From positions 310,001 through 374,000 of the forward strand of contig NZ_CP092074.1 in the NCBI RefSeq assembly GCF_024138715.1: a DNA stretch of 64,000 nucleotides, in the 5' to 3' direction. The notes under the pieces are model-generated. The model was not told the DNA's origin and searched no databases. It was given only the letters and a program-made list of their open reading frames with translations. Origin of the DNA: Emticicia sp. 21SJ11W-3 (GTDB lineage Bacteria > Bacteroidota > Bacteroidia > Cytophagales > Spirosomataceae). Shown here piece by piece: positions 45,563-53,471 of the stretch. Numbering within the stretch: the first letter of the stretch is position 1; each line of letters opens with the position of its first letter. Position numbers and translations under genes: made by a program.

Positions 45563-47905
45563 ATGAAAAAGCTTTTTGACTTTACTACGGGTATCCCCGA
45601 AAACATCAGTTCTGCACTGGGCTGGACCCTCTTTCATTCGTTATGGCAGGGCATTGTTATTGTAGTTGCATTCGGCATTTTACGCCAGGTTTTCAAAGCA
45701 TCTCATGCACGCTATTGGCAGGGTATAGGCTCATTAAGCCTACAATTTATTAGTGCTGTTGTAACATTTTTTGTTGTGTTCGAACCAGCTGAAAATCTGG
45801 TTGAAGGCAAAAAAAGATTCACGGCATTTTTTATTCAGAATGCGGCCACCGGCCTTGACAACGTTTCCGTCTTTGGTGCAGCCACCCGTTTATCGTTCAT
45901 TCAGCAGGCAGAACTTTTCATACACTCCAACCTCGATACGTTCGTTCTATTCTGGTTCATTGGCGCTAATCTGCTTTTATTGCGTTTAATAGTAGGTTTT
46001 GTTTATGTGCAGCAATTGAAAGTACAATCTATAAACCCTGTAAAAGACGAAATACTGGGCATGATGGAAGATTTACAAGCCAGAATGCAATTAAACATAC
46101 CTATCAGATTATTTGAGTCTGCCAAGGCAGTTGTACCTATGACCATCGGCTGGATAAAACCTATCGTTCTGCTACCGGCAGGTATCATGTCAGGGCTAAC
46201 TGTATCACAACTGGAGGCCGTTCTGGCACATGAGCTGGCGCACATTAAACGTTACGACTACCTCGTTAATATCTTCCAGAGTTTTGTAGAAATTCTGTTT
46301 TTTTATCATCCGGCTACCTGGTTTATTTCAGCACAGGTGCGTGATGAAAGAGAAAACTGCTGTGACGATTACGCCGTTAACATCTGCGGTGACAGACTGG
46401 CCCTTGCCAAAGCACTGACCCAGGTGGCTACTTTTCAGCAGCAACCACGCCTGGCTATGGCCTTTGGCGCCAAAAGACAAACTTTTATGGACAGAATCAA
46501 GCGCATTGTGGGCATTAACGACGCCAAACCAATGAGCTACGGCAACTGGGCTGTTTTTGTAGGATTGGTTATGATTATTGCAGTTGGGGTAGCTTATGGG
46601 CAGGAGAGAATTGCCACAACTGATAAAACAACCCGAAGCAGTGCCAGGCCAGATAAAACCAGAGAAGAAATGGACTTCTACTTTTTTGAAAAAGATAAAA
46701 GGGATGTGGGTGTTTATAAGAATAAAAAAGGTGAAATAGTAAAAATTATAGAAGAAGGTAAAGTACTTGAAGGCCAGGAGTTTGATAATATGAAGCTTTT
46801 TGCTATTGATTTTCTGAGGTCAAAAAACGCAAATTTTGCAGTAGTGCCAGGTATTCATGAATCTGAAATGGATGCAGTAAGGCAACAGTTTTTTGAGCAC
46901 GGAGGCTATAATGCCGATACTACAAGATTGCAACAGGTAGAGAATGAGATGGAATTGCTAAATAAAGAGATGGAGAAATACAACCAGCTAAGAGAAAAAC
47001 ACTGGCAAAAAATAGAGGATAAATTTAGTAAGCAGATGGAGAAGCATAGCAAAGAAATGGATTTGATATCGGCTAAAATGGAAGTGCCACAAAGAAAGAT
47101 AGAGAACATATCCATAGAAATGCAGGAAGTCGACCTTGTGATAAGAAAACTCGAAAACCAGTATCGTGGTTCAAAAATGCCGGCAGATGCTGAACAAAAG
47201 GTAAAGGCTTTACAGAAAAAAGAGCGGGAGCTAGAAAATCAGATGCGCCTGGTTGAACAGGAAATGAAGAAGGTAGAACAGGAAATGATGTCTGTTCAGC
47301 AAAAAATGGAACAACTGAACGCTCCTATGGACAGTATGCAAAGGTTAGTAGAGCGTTTTGACAAACCAATGGACAGCCTTAGCCACCTGATGGAAGAAAA
47401 AGGCCGCATAATAGAAAAGCTGGCCAATGAAGAAGAAGCCCGTTTCAGGAAAGAGTTTGCCGATTTTACGGAGTCGCTCTATAAGGCAGGATTAATTAAA
47501 GACAAGAAAGATTACGAGATACGGCTGAAAAGCGAAAAGCTGCTGATAAATATGGAACCACAGCCACAGGCAGTTTATGAAAAAGTATGGAACCTGATTA
47601 ATAAAAACTGGGGCAGCCAAATGAGAGGTTTGAAAGATAAAGATTTCAGGATAGAAGTAAAAGGTGAAAGTATTAATTTCAGTACTTATGCTAATGGCGG
47701 AAACATCAATCATTATTTCGGTAAAGCCCTTCCTCCTGTGCCACCCAAGACACACCTGATTGGCAGGGCCGGGGTTTTGCCACCTGTACCACCGGCGCCG
47801 TTAGATGCCCCCATTGTTCCAAAATCGCCGATAAGACGTGTCCCTCAACCTGCAGCCGCTCCTAAAGCACCTCCTGCACCAAGAGAGGGAGTTGTAAGGT
47901 ATTGA
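45563..47905 (+). CDS. BlaR1-like M56 metalloprotease sensor with coiled-coil tail
   Basis: A 780-residue membrane protein. Three N-terminal membrane segments (about 15-40, 52-73, 118-143) precede the cytoplasmic zinc site H223-E-L-A-H227. A fourth segment lies near 328-350. Instead of a penicillin-binding sensor domain, the outer part is a long charged coiled coil (about 456-633, rich in Gln/Glu/Lys/Met), a small globular region, and a proline-rich tail (about 720-780). It should cleave the BlaI-type repressor on a signal other than covalent beta-lactam binding. The signal is unknown. Confidence 0.88.
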   Translation: MKKLFDFTTGIPENISSALGWTLFHSLWQGIVIVVAFGILRQVFKASHARYWQGIGSLSLQFISAVVTFFVVFEPAENLVEGKKRFTAFFIQNAATGLDNVSVFGAATRLSFIQQAELFIHSNLDTFVLFWFIGANLLLLRLIVGFVYVQQLKVQSINPVKDEILGMMEDLQARMQLNIPIRLFESAKAVVPMTIGWIKPIVLLPAGIMSGLTVSQLEAVLAHELAHIKRYDYLVNIFQSFVEILFFYHPATWFISAQVRDERENCCDDYAVNICGDRLALAKALTQVATFQQQPRLAMAFGAKRQTFMDRIKRIVGINDAKPMSYGNWAVFVGLVMIIAVGVAYGQERIATTDKTTRSSARPDKTREEMDFYFFEKDKRDVGVYKNKKGEIVKIIEEGKVLEGQEFDNMKLFAIDFLRSKNANFAVVPGIHESEMDAVRQQFFEHGGYNADTTRLQQVENEMELLNKEMEKYNQLREKHWQKIEDKFSKQMEKHSKEMDLISAKMEVPQRKIENISIEMQEVDLVIRKLENQYRGSKMPADAEQKVKALQKKERELENQMRLVEQEMKKVEQEMMSVQQKMEQLNAPMDSMQRLVERFDKPMDSLSHLMEEKGRIIEKLANEEEARFRKEFADFTESLYKAGLIKDKKDYEIRLKSEKLLINMEPQPQAVYEKVWNLINKNWGSQMRGLKDKDFRIEVKGESINFSTYANGGNINHYFGKALPPVPPKTHLIGRAGVLPPVPPAPLDAPIVPKSPIRRVPQPAAAPKAPPAPREGVVRY

Positions 47906-47932
47906 TTTCTGAGTTTGTCTTAAGAAAATTGT

Positions 47933-47959
47933 ATAGAGCCACTTCAAAGGTGGCTCTAT
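47933..47959. terminator. Terminator hairpin between convergent genes
   Basis: ATAGAGCCAC (47933-47942) pairs with GTGGCTCTAT (47950-47959). Modest T-rich sequence follows on the + strand. It lies between the BlaR1-like gene and the opposing aldo-keto reductase. Confidence 0.65.
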
Positions 47960-47970
47960 GCATTTTAACC

Positions 47971-48960
47971 TTAGCCATTTAAGAATTGCATACTGGCAGC
48001 CGGATAGCGGTCGCCCACAGCAATGTTCTTTGGGGCAATGCTATTTATTTCAGTTAGTTCATCTGCTGTTAATTTAATATCGGCAGCAGCCATGTTTTCG
48101 TCCAGATATTTGATGCGTCTGGTACCCGGAATCGGGAAGACGTCGTCTCCCTGAGCCATTACCCATGCCAATGCCAACTGAGAGGCCGTACAGCCCTTTT
48201 GTGAAGCCAGTTGTTTTATTTTATCTACCAGAACCAGGTTTTTGTTGAAGTTTTCTCCCTGAAAGCGTGGTGAGAATCTTCTGAAATCGTCCGCAGCCAA
48301 ATCATCAAAACTTTTGATTTCTCCTGTCAGAAAACCCCTTCCCAGCGGGCTGTAAGGCACAAAACCAATGCCCAGTTCACGGCAGGTAGGTATAATCTCA
48401 TCTTCAGGTTCTCTTGACCACAACGAATACTCAGTTTGCAAAGCAGACACCGGATGCACCTTAAATGCCCTGCGCAGTGTGGCAGGAGCTGCCTCTGATA
48501 AACCAATGTACCTTACCTTGCCTTCTTTCACGAGGTCGGCCATTGCGCCTACCGTTTCTTCAATGGGTACGTTCGGGTCTACCCTGTGCAGGTAATACAG
48601 GTCTATGGTGTCAATACCCAGCCTTTGCAGGCTGTTGTCGCAGGCTTTTTTACAATATTCGGGCGTGCCGTTAAAACCCCTTACGGTAGGGTCTGTCGCA
48701 CTTCTTACAATACCAAATTTGGTGGCAAGCACCACTTCGTGGCGTCTTTCTTTTAAAACCTTGCCGAGCAGTACTTCATTTTTAAAAGGGCCGTAAATAT
48801 CTGAGGTATCAAGTAAATTTATACCTGCATCAATAGCGTGGTTAATGGTGCGCAAAGATTCGGTGTCATCACTATTACCATAAAATTCTGACATGCCCAT
48901 GCAGCCAAGACCCATCTGCGAGGCTACCAGCCCCTGATTCCCGAGTTTACTTTGTTTCAT
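47971..48960 (-). CDS. Aldo-keto reductase
   Basis: A 329-residue NADPH-dependent oxidoreductase of the AKR superfamily (AKR13/YajO-like). The catalytic tetrad is complete: D51 and Y56 in DTSDIYG, K81 in ATKFGI, and H125 in YYLHRVDP. The NADP site near the C-terminus reads [14 protein letters not shown]. These enzymes reduce aldehydes and ketones. The physiological substrate is unknown. It is monocistronic. Confidence 0.94.
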   Translation of the reverse strand: MKQSKLGNQGLVASQMGLGCMGMSEFYGNSDDTESLRTINHAIDAGINLLDTSDIYGPFKNEVLLGKVLKERRHEVVLATKFGIVRSATDPTVRGFNGTPEYCKKACDNSLQRLGIDTIDLYYLHRVDPNVPIEETVGAMADLVKEGKVRYIGLSEAAPATLRRAFKVHPVSALQTEYSLWSREPEDEIIPTCRELGIGFVPYSPLGRGFLTGEIKSFDDLAADDFRRFSPRFQGENFNKNLVLVDKIKQLASQKGCTASQLALAWVMAQGDDVFPIPGTRRIKYLDENMAAADIKLTADELTEINSIAPKNIAVGDRYPAASMQFLNG

Positions 48961-49126
48961 TGTAATCTATTTGAAGTGTAAGAAAATAGTACGTTGCAGG
49001 CAGAAAACAGGCCAAAATCATAAACACCTGCCTGTATATCAACAATAGGTGCAGCGGTTTGGTTTATGCTTAATAGCAGATTAAAACAATTTAATATTTC
49101 TAGTGGCATTAGTTGGTATCAAACAT

Positions 49127-49156
49127 AAATGCCGCTCTTTTGTGGAGGCGGCATTT
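49127..49156 (-). terminator. Terminator of the DUF1080 gene
   Basis: AAATGCCGC (49127-49135) pairs with GCGGCATTT (49148-49156). On the transcribed strand it is followed by ATGTTTG, a weak T-run. Confidence 0.6.
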
Positions 49157-49186
49157 GTGTTTAACTTTATATGTAAGCTGTTAATA

Positions 49187-49975
49187 TTACAGCTTTCTTA
49201 TCCAGATGTTTCTGAACTGTGTTTTGTTACCGTGGTCTTGCAGGTGAATTACGTCATCACCATGTGCCTCAGGATACAAGTGCAGGCCGATGTAGTTGGT
49301 CAGACCCAGAATGGTTGTATTGTTCTGAATCAACACACCGTTATGCAATACAGTAATGCGTGCCGGGTAATCCAGGCGGCCATCTGGTTTAAAACGAGGT
49401 GCGGTATAGATTACATCATAGGTGTTCCACTCTAATGGTCCACGCATGGCGTTTACTAATGGAGCTGCGTCTTTATATATACTACCCGCCTGACCGTTAC
49501 GATAAGTGCGGTTCTGGTAAGAGTCTAATACCTGTAGCTCATAACGGTCCTGGAAGAAAACCCCACTGTTACCACGGCCCTGGCCTGCGCTTGCTACTTC
49601 ATCCGGGGCGCTCCATTCAATATGCAGTTGGCAGTCGCCAAATTTCAATTTGGTTTTAATGTCGCCCGATCTTGGAACTACCTCCAATATGCCGTTAACG
49701 ATTTTCCATTTTGCAGGGCTGCCGTCTTTAGCGCTTACCCATTGCGACAAGTCTTTGCCGTCAAAAAGCACAATGGCATCAGACGGAGCATCGGCATTGG
49801 TCTTACCTGGTGTAACCACTACTACCTCAGGATTCCAGATTTCTGTCATTTCAGGTTTCATGGGCATAGGCGAAACTTCCGGAGGGTTAGACGGGTATCC
49901 GTTCTGAGCGTAGGTGTTACAACTGGCTAAAAGTGCAATGGCAAAAGAAGCAGCTAGAATCTGTATTTTTTTCAT
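49187..49975 (-). CDS. DUF1080 (3-keto-disaccharide hydrolase-like) lipoprotein
   Basis: The start ATG at 49975 gives lipoprotein signal MKKIQILAASFAIALLASC. Upstream in-frame residues look non-coding. The 262-residue product has the DUF1080 concanavalin-like fold: AIVLFDGKDLSQWVS, the GDIKTKLKFGDCQLHIEW core, GNSGVFFQDRYELQVLDSY, and HGDDVIHLQDHGNKTQFRNIWIR at the end. Some members cleave 3-keto-glycosides. Activity here is inferred from the family only. It is single, with its promoter in the long upstream gap. Confidence 0.9.
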   Translation of the reverse strand: MKKIQILAASFAIALLASCNTYAQNGYPSNPPEVSPMPMKPEMTEIWNPEVVVVTPGKTNADAPSDAIVLFDGKDLSQWVSAKDGSPAKWKIVNGILEVVPRSGDIKTKLKFGDCQLHIEWSAPDEVASAGQGRGNSGVFFQDRYELQVLDSYQNRTYRNGQAGSIYKDAAPLVNAMRGPLEWNTYDVIYTAPRFKPDGRLDYPARITVLHNGVLIQNNTTILGLTNYIGLHLYPEAHGDDVIHLQDHGNKTQFRNIWIRKL

Positions 49976-50473
49976 CTTGAATATATAAGGTTGAATGTTA
50001 CTGTATCTGCCTGTAGCAGGCATAGATTTCTTTGCAAGCTACAAGTTTTTTAAAAAGAATGCTTCAAAAAAATTATAAAATTTATTCTTTATTTCTCTTT
50101 CAAATAGCCTCTGCACGCGCTTTTGGCTAATATTTATGGATGAAAAATCCCCGCGAATAAAGTGTAGAGTGTACGGAAACGGAATATAAACGTACGATAA
50201 CGGACAAATTTTTGTAGCTGTTGTTTTTTTTTGGCACGCAAAAATGTATTTAAGTTGTTGACTATAAGTCTTTTATGTGTTTTTTAAAGAATTTTAATTT
50301 TTTTTGGCACGAGTTTGTCATATATATATAACGAACGGATGAAGGAAAGGGCTCGAAAACGATTTTGCCGGAATATTATTTTGTTTGTAACCTTTTTTTT
50401 AAAGTAAAGTATATACAGATAGAATAAAATTTTGTGAAACCAGTGAATCAAGCCAATGACACATTAATCTTTA

Positions 50474-50544
50474 ACCGTTCATGAATTAGCTTTGACCGCT
50501 CATAAATTTGGAGTTAACTAATTAAAAAAGACACTCTAGATTTG
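50474..50544 (+). promoter_or_regulatory. LytTR-type promoter module 1
   Basis: The boxes ACCGTTCAT (50474-50482) and ACCGCTCAT (50495-50503) start 21 bp apart, i.e. with a 12-bp spacer. The first fits the LytTR consensus [TA][AC][CA]GTTN[AG][TG] fully and the second misses one base. Then come TTTG (50507-50510), 26 bp, and a perfect -7 box TAGATTTG (50537-50544). No gene starts soon after, so it may feed the downstream genes or a small RNA. Confidence 0.6.
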
Positions 50545-50720
50545 AATCGTCAAAGCAGCAATAAAAATAAAAAAGCAGTAAAAGTAAAAATTAGAGGTTT
50601 TAACAAATTTTAACTTTTTGCAGAATAAAGTTTTGTTTTTGTTGCGAAAAAGTAAAGTAATTAAAAATTGACAAAATAAAATTCTGATTTCAATGACAAT
50701 TAAGACTATCAAATCTACTA

Positions 50721-50792
50721 ACCGTTTATCCTTTTAAAATAACCATTCAAGTAGTTTGTATAGCATAGTACCAAGTAAAACACATAACTTTG
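50721..50792 (+). promoter_or_regulatory. LytTR-type promoter module 2
   Basis: ACCGTTTAT (50721-50729) fits the LytTR consensus fully. ACCATTCAA (50742-50750) fits in 7 of 9 positions. The period is again 21 bp. Then TTTG (50755-50758), 26 bp, and a perfect -7 box TAACTTTG (50785-50792). The layout matches module 1, and both continue with TTTGAATC and CAAAG. Transcription would start near 50799, 160 nt before the gene at 50962. Confidence 0.6.
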
Positions 50793-50961
50793 AATCAACA
50801 AAGAAAAACAAGTACCGGTTGAGGCAAAAAACAGAGGCATAATAAAATGAAGATTGAGAACAAAAAATCAGGTATTCATCACAAAAGCCAAACTGACAAC
50901 TAAAGCCCGGCTAATTTTAAATCATCAAAAAATATTAAATAAAATCTTAAAAAATAAAATT

Positions 50962-51336
50962 ATGAAAACGTTAACATCAACCATCGCCATCGCTTTATTA
51001 GCAACATCAATCGCATTCAACGCCAATGCTGATGATAAAAAAATTGAATATAAAAGTAGTAACCTTAACGTAGGGATGTACGAAGCCGGTTATACTAATT
51101 CAATGAAACTGAACATGAATCTTACTAAAGATAAAGGGGTTTCGGCCACTATCAAATTGATGGATGCTGACGGAAGCCTGCTACACGAAGAAGTGCTTGG
51201 TAAAAAAGTTACCGCATACAAATTGTGTTTCGATATGAGTAACATGAAACCTGGTAAATATTATGTTGAGTTGAAAAACGGCGACCGCATCATTACCAAA
51301 GAAATATTAAAAGGTACCGGTTCTTTAAGCTATTAA
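50962..51336 (+). CDS. Small secreted beta-sandwich-like protein (tandem paralogue A)
   Basis: The start ATG at 50962 gives signal peptide MKTLTSTIAIALLATSIAFNANA. The 124-residue product is about 100 residues when mature. It resembles the DUF3244/T9SS-sorting-like Ig fold, with alternating strands and the closing pattern LKPG-type turn plus YYVELKNGDRIITKEI. No cysteine-based or catalytic motif is seen. It is a paralogue of the next gene (shared VGMY, MKxNxM and closing strand). Regulation is probably by the LytTR-type modules upstream. Confidence 0.8.
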   Translation: MKTLTSTIAIALLATSIAFNANADDKKIEYKSSNLNVGMYEAGYTNSMKLNMNLTKDKGVSATIKLMDADGSLLHEEVLGKKVTAYKLCFDMSNMKPGKYYVELKNGDRIITKEILKGTGSLSY

Positions 51337-51397
51337 GCATTTAACCGCTCATCAGGTTATTTTGCCGATTAACTTAAATGCTGACACAAAAGTTTTT
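51336..51397 (+). other. Hairpin and T-run between the two secreted paralogues
   Basis: AGCATTTAA (51336-51344) is inverted at 51374-51382, and a TTTTTT run follows 9 bp later. The loop holds another ACCGCTCAT (51344-51352), the same 9-mer as in module 1, with a poor partner 20 bp on. It could be a partial terminator or a third, weaker promoter module for the second gene. Confidence 0.4.
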
Positions 51398-51453
51398 TAA
51401 GTGCATCTATTAAATTGAAAAAGCTAACATTTAAATTTTAAAAAATTACAATT

Positions 51454-51843
51454 ATGAAAAAGTCTGTAAAAAATTTCGCTTTAGCTCTTGTAGCTGGTTT
51501 GTTCACTATCTCATCAGTATTTGCTACTGAATTGCCTGAAGGCAAAACTTTTGATGTGGGTATGTATCGTGTGATGAACTCCATGAAAATCAATGTTATG
51601 ATTGCCAAAGAGCAAGGTAACTGGGTGGAGATTCGTGTAAAAAATGCTAAAAATGAAACCATCTATGTTGAGGTGGTAAACAGAAAAGCAACTCAGTTTG
51701 CCAAGAAATTTAATCTGGAAGGCCTGGAAGACGGCGCTTACCGTTTTGAAATTACAAATGGTAAAGAAACCGTGGTGAAAGAAGTAAGCGTGCAAACGAA
51801 CTCTCCGAAACCAACTGATTACAGAACTGTAGAAGTAAAATAA
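51454..51843 (+). CDS. Small secreted beta-sandwich-like protein (tandem paralogue B)
   Basis: A 129-residue protein with signal peptide MKKSVKNFALALVAGLFTISSVFA. The mature part (FDVGMYRVMNSMKINVMIAK, then LEGLEDGAYRFEITNGKE) matches the neighbour's layout strand by strand. Both look like a single T9SS-sorting-type or DUF3244-type sandwich without a cargo domain. The function is unknown; the closing pattern LxxGxYxxxxxxGxxxxxKE is shared with secretion signals. A strong terminator follows, so the pair forms one unit. Confidence 0.8.
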   Translation: MKKSVKNFALALVAGLFTISSVFATELPEGKTFDVGMYRVMNSMKINVMIAKEQGNWVEIRVKNAKNETIYVEVVNRKATQFAKKFNLEGLEDGAYRFEITNGKETVVKEVSVQTNSPKPTDYRTVEVK

Positions 51844-51875
51844 TAGATCATTAGTATTTAGTTTAGGGTAATCAG

Positions 51876-51911
51876 ACAGCGTTGTGGTCATTTTCCGCAA
51901 CGCTGTTTTTT
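51876..51911 (+). terminator. Intrinsic terminator of the secreted-paralogue pair
   Basis: A 12-bp stem with one G-U pair (51876-51887 with 51895-51906) is followed by six T. Confidence 0.88.
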
Positions 51912-51944
51912 ATTTACGTTTAGGCATAGGTGTTTCTTAAAACA

Positions 51945-51975
51945 AAAGCCCTGCTTGGCACGCAAGCAGGGCTTT
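51945..51975 (-). terminator. Intrinsic terminator of the DUF349 gene
   Basis: AAAGCCCTGCTTG (51945-51957) is perfectly inverted at 51963-51975 with a 5-nt loop. On the transcribed strand, TTTTGTTTT follows. Confidence 0.88.
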
Positions 51976-51998
51976 CTGTTATGTTACGGTTTTATACC

Positions 51999-53273
51999 TT
52001 ATTGCACATTCTGAGCGGCACGTCTCAATTCTTCAAGAATCACTTCTTTCATCAACAACTTGCGTCGCTGTGTCTGAATGTTCGAAGTCATGATTTTGTC
52101 CATGTCAGGGTTACGTGCCACACCGTCATAGCTTTCAATGAGCTGTTTCAACTCACCTCTGGCACGGGTAACAATCGTTTCCATTTCACGATACTTGGTC
52201 AGTACCTGTTGTCTTTCGCTCAGATAATTATAGTTCGGCAATTTTCTGGTGATAACCTTCATCAGGTAGCTCAATTCAAAAATCTTGTCGCAGGCAGCTC
52301 TGAAGCGCTCTGCCACGTTCCGAACAGCCAGATGAGAAGGAACCTTGATGTTTTTCCAGTCGTTCAACAATACTTTTGCTCTTTCTGTTGATGCAAAAAT
52401 ATCCTTCGCTTCTGCCAGTCTTTCGGCTTCCTCCATCATTTTTTGTTGTGCCTCTACGCGAGGGTCAACGCGGGTTTTAATCTGAATACCCTTAGCCGCG
52501 CAGTATTTTTCATAATACGTGGTGGTAAGCTTCTTGAATCGGCGGAATTCAAACTTCAAACGTTTCGGAGGTACATCCCCCACGTTTTTCCATTCATTCT
52601 GCAATCTTTTCAATTCAGCAAAAGACAACTCCCAGTTACCCATGCGGAACAACTGCTCGGCGCCTTTAACCAGCTCGTTATATTTTTCCATCCGCTCGGC
52701 AATGATTCTGTTCTGCTCTTCGTAGAAGGCTTTTCTACGCTGATAGAACTCATCCAGTACTTCGCGGAATTCGGTTTCAATATCATCCTGATAAGGTTTG
52801 TCAACAGGGCCCGTTCTGATCCAGCGGGTTTTAATGTCCTGCAGCTTTTCAGCTACAATACCCCAGTCAACATCTTCTTTGGCTTCTTTGGCTTCGGCTA
52901 TCAACGCTTGCTTAATAGTAAGGTTGTTTGCCTGGTTGCCAACAATAAGCCCACGAAGATAATCCTCTTGCTCATCTAACTTGTTGAGCAATGGAATGAA
53001 ATCGCCGATACCGTCGAAGTTCAGCAGTCGCTTGCGAAGTTGCGTGAGTTTCGTTAAGAAGGAGCCCTTATTCTGGGCTTCAACGATTTCTGTTTCAAGT
53101 TGATTAACCTTATTTACCGCAATCTGGTAACGGTTAATGAAATACTGGAAAGCTTCTTCTTCTGTGCGTTTTACTTCGCCAATTTGTCGGTCGGGCATAT
53201 CTAAATAGCCCTTTAAGAATACCTTACCGTCTTTGATGTAAGCGTATTCGTTTTCTAATGTTGCGCCGTCCAT
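51999..53273 (-). CDS. DUF349 helical protein
   Basis: ATG at 53273 (MDGATLENEYAYIKDGKV) is preferred to a GTG four codons upstream. About 424 residues, mostly charged helices, hold four or five DUF349 repeats with the typical W-x-x-[IV] pattern (LQNEWKNVGDVPPKR, KVLLNDWKNIKVPSHL, TRWIRTGPVDKPYQDD). No signal peptide is present, so it is cytoplasmic. The function is unknown. The repeat form suggests a rod-like scaffold. It is divergent from ettA with about 200 bp between. Confidence 0.85.
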   Translation of the reverse strand: MDGATLENEYAYIKDGKVFLKGYLDMPDRQIGEVKRTEEEAFQYFINRYQIAVNKVNQLETEIVEAQNKGSFLTKLTQLRKRLLNFDGIGDFIPLLNKLDEQEDYLRGLIVGNQANNLTIKQALIAEAKEAKEDVDWGIVAEKLQDIKTRWIRTGPVDKPYQDDIETEFREVLDEFYQRRKAFYEEQNRIIAERMEKYNELVKGAEQLFRMGNWELSFAELKRLQNEWKNVGDVPPKRLKFEFRRFKKLTTTYYEKYCAAKGIQIKTRVDPRVEAQQKMMEEAERLAEAKDIFASTERAKVLLNDWKNIKVPSHLAVRNVAERFRAACDKIFELSYLMKVITRKLPNYNYLSERQQVLTKYREMETIVTRARGELKQLIESYDGVARNPDMDKIMTSNIQTQRRKLLMKEVILEELRRAAQNVQ

Positions 53274-53471
53274 AATTAAAATCACATGGCTTGTGAGTCA
53301 AGGGTTGTGGTTTGAAAAGGTAAAATTCGCAGTTTTTTTGTATAATGCAAACTTGAATGACGATATTTGAAACAAAATTTTATTATTTGGAGAAAAAAAA
53401 CAGATTTTCCCTTTATTATTCAAAAAATTTAACTTAAAACAACTAATCTTTCTTAGAAACCACGTTTAAAG

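Larger units (their letters stand above)
49976..50961. other. 986-bp regulatory region
   Basis: No gene-length frame is convincing. Contents are the DUF1080 promoter zone on the left, two T8-9 GGCACG repeats (50224-50238 and 50298-50311), then two duplicated promoter modules (50474-50544 and 50721-50792). A poly-A-rich leader of about 160 nt runs up to the first secreted protein. Short peptide frames occur after each module (an 18-codon one at 50847-50903, and a 14-codon one at about 50693), but I have no evidence that they are translated. Confidence 0.7.

Noticed and set aside
50224-50311. Two sigma-54 promoters
   Set aside because: The -24 GG is present but the -12 GC is missing in both copies. 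They are kept only as a repeat of interest.
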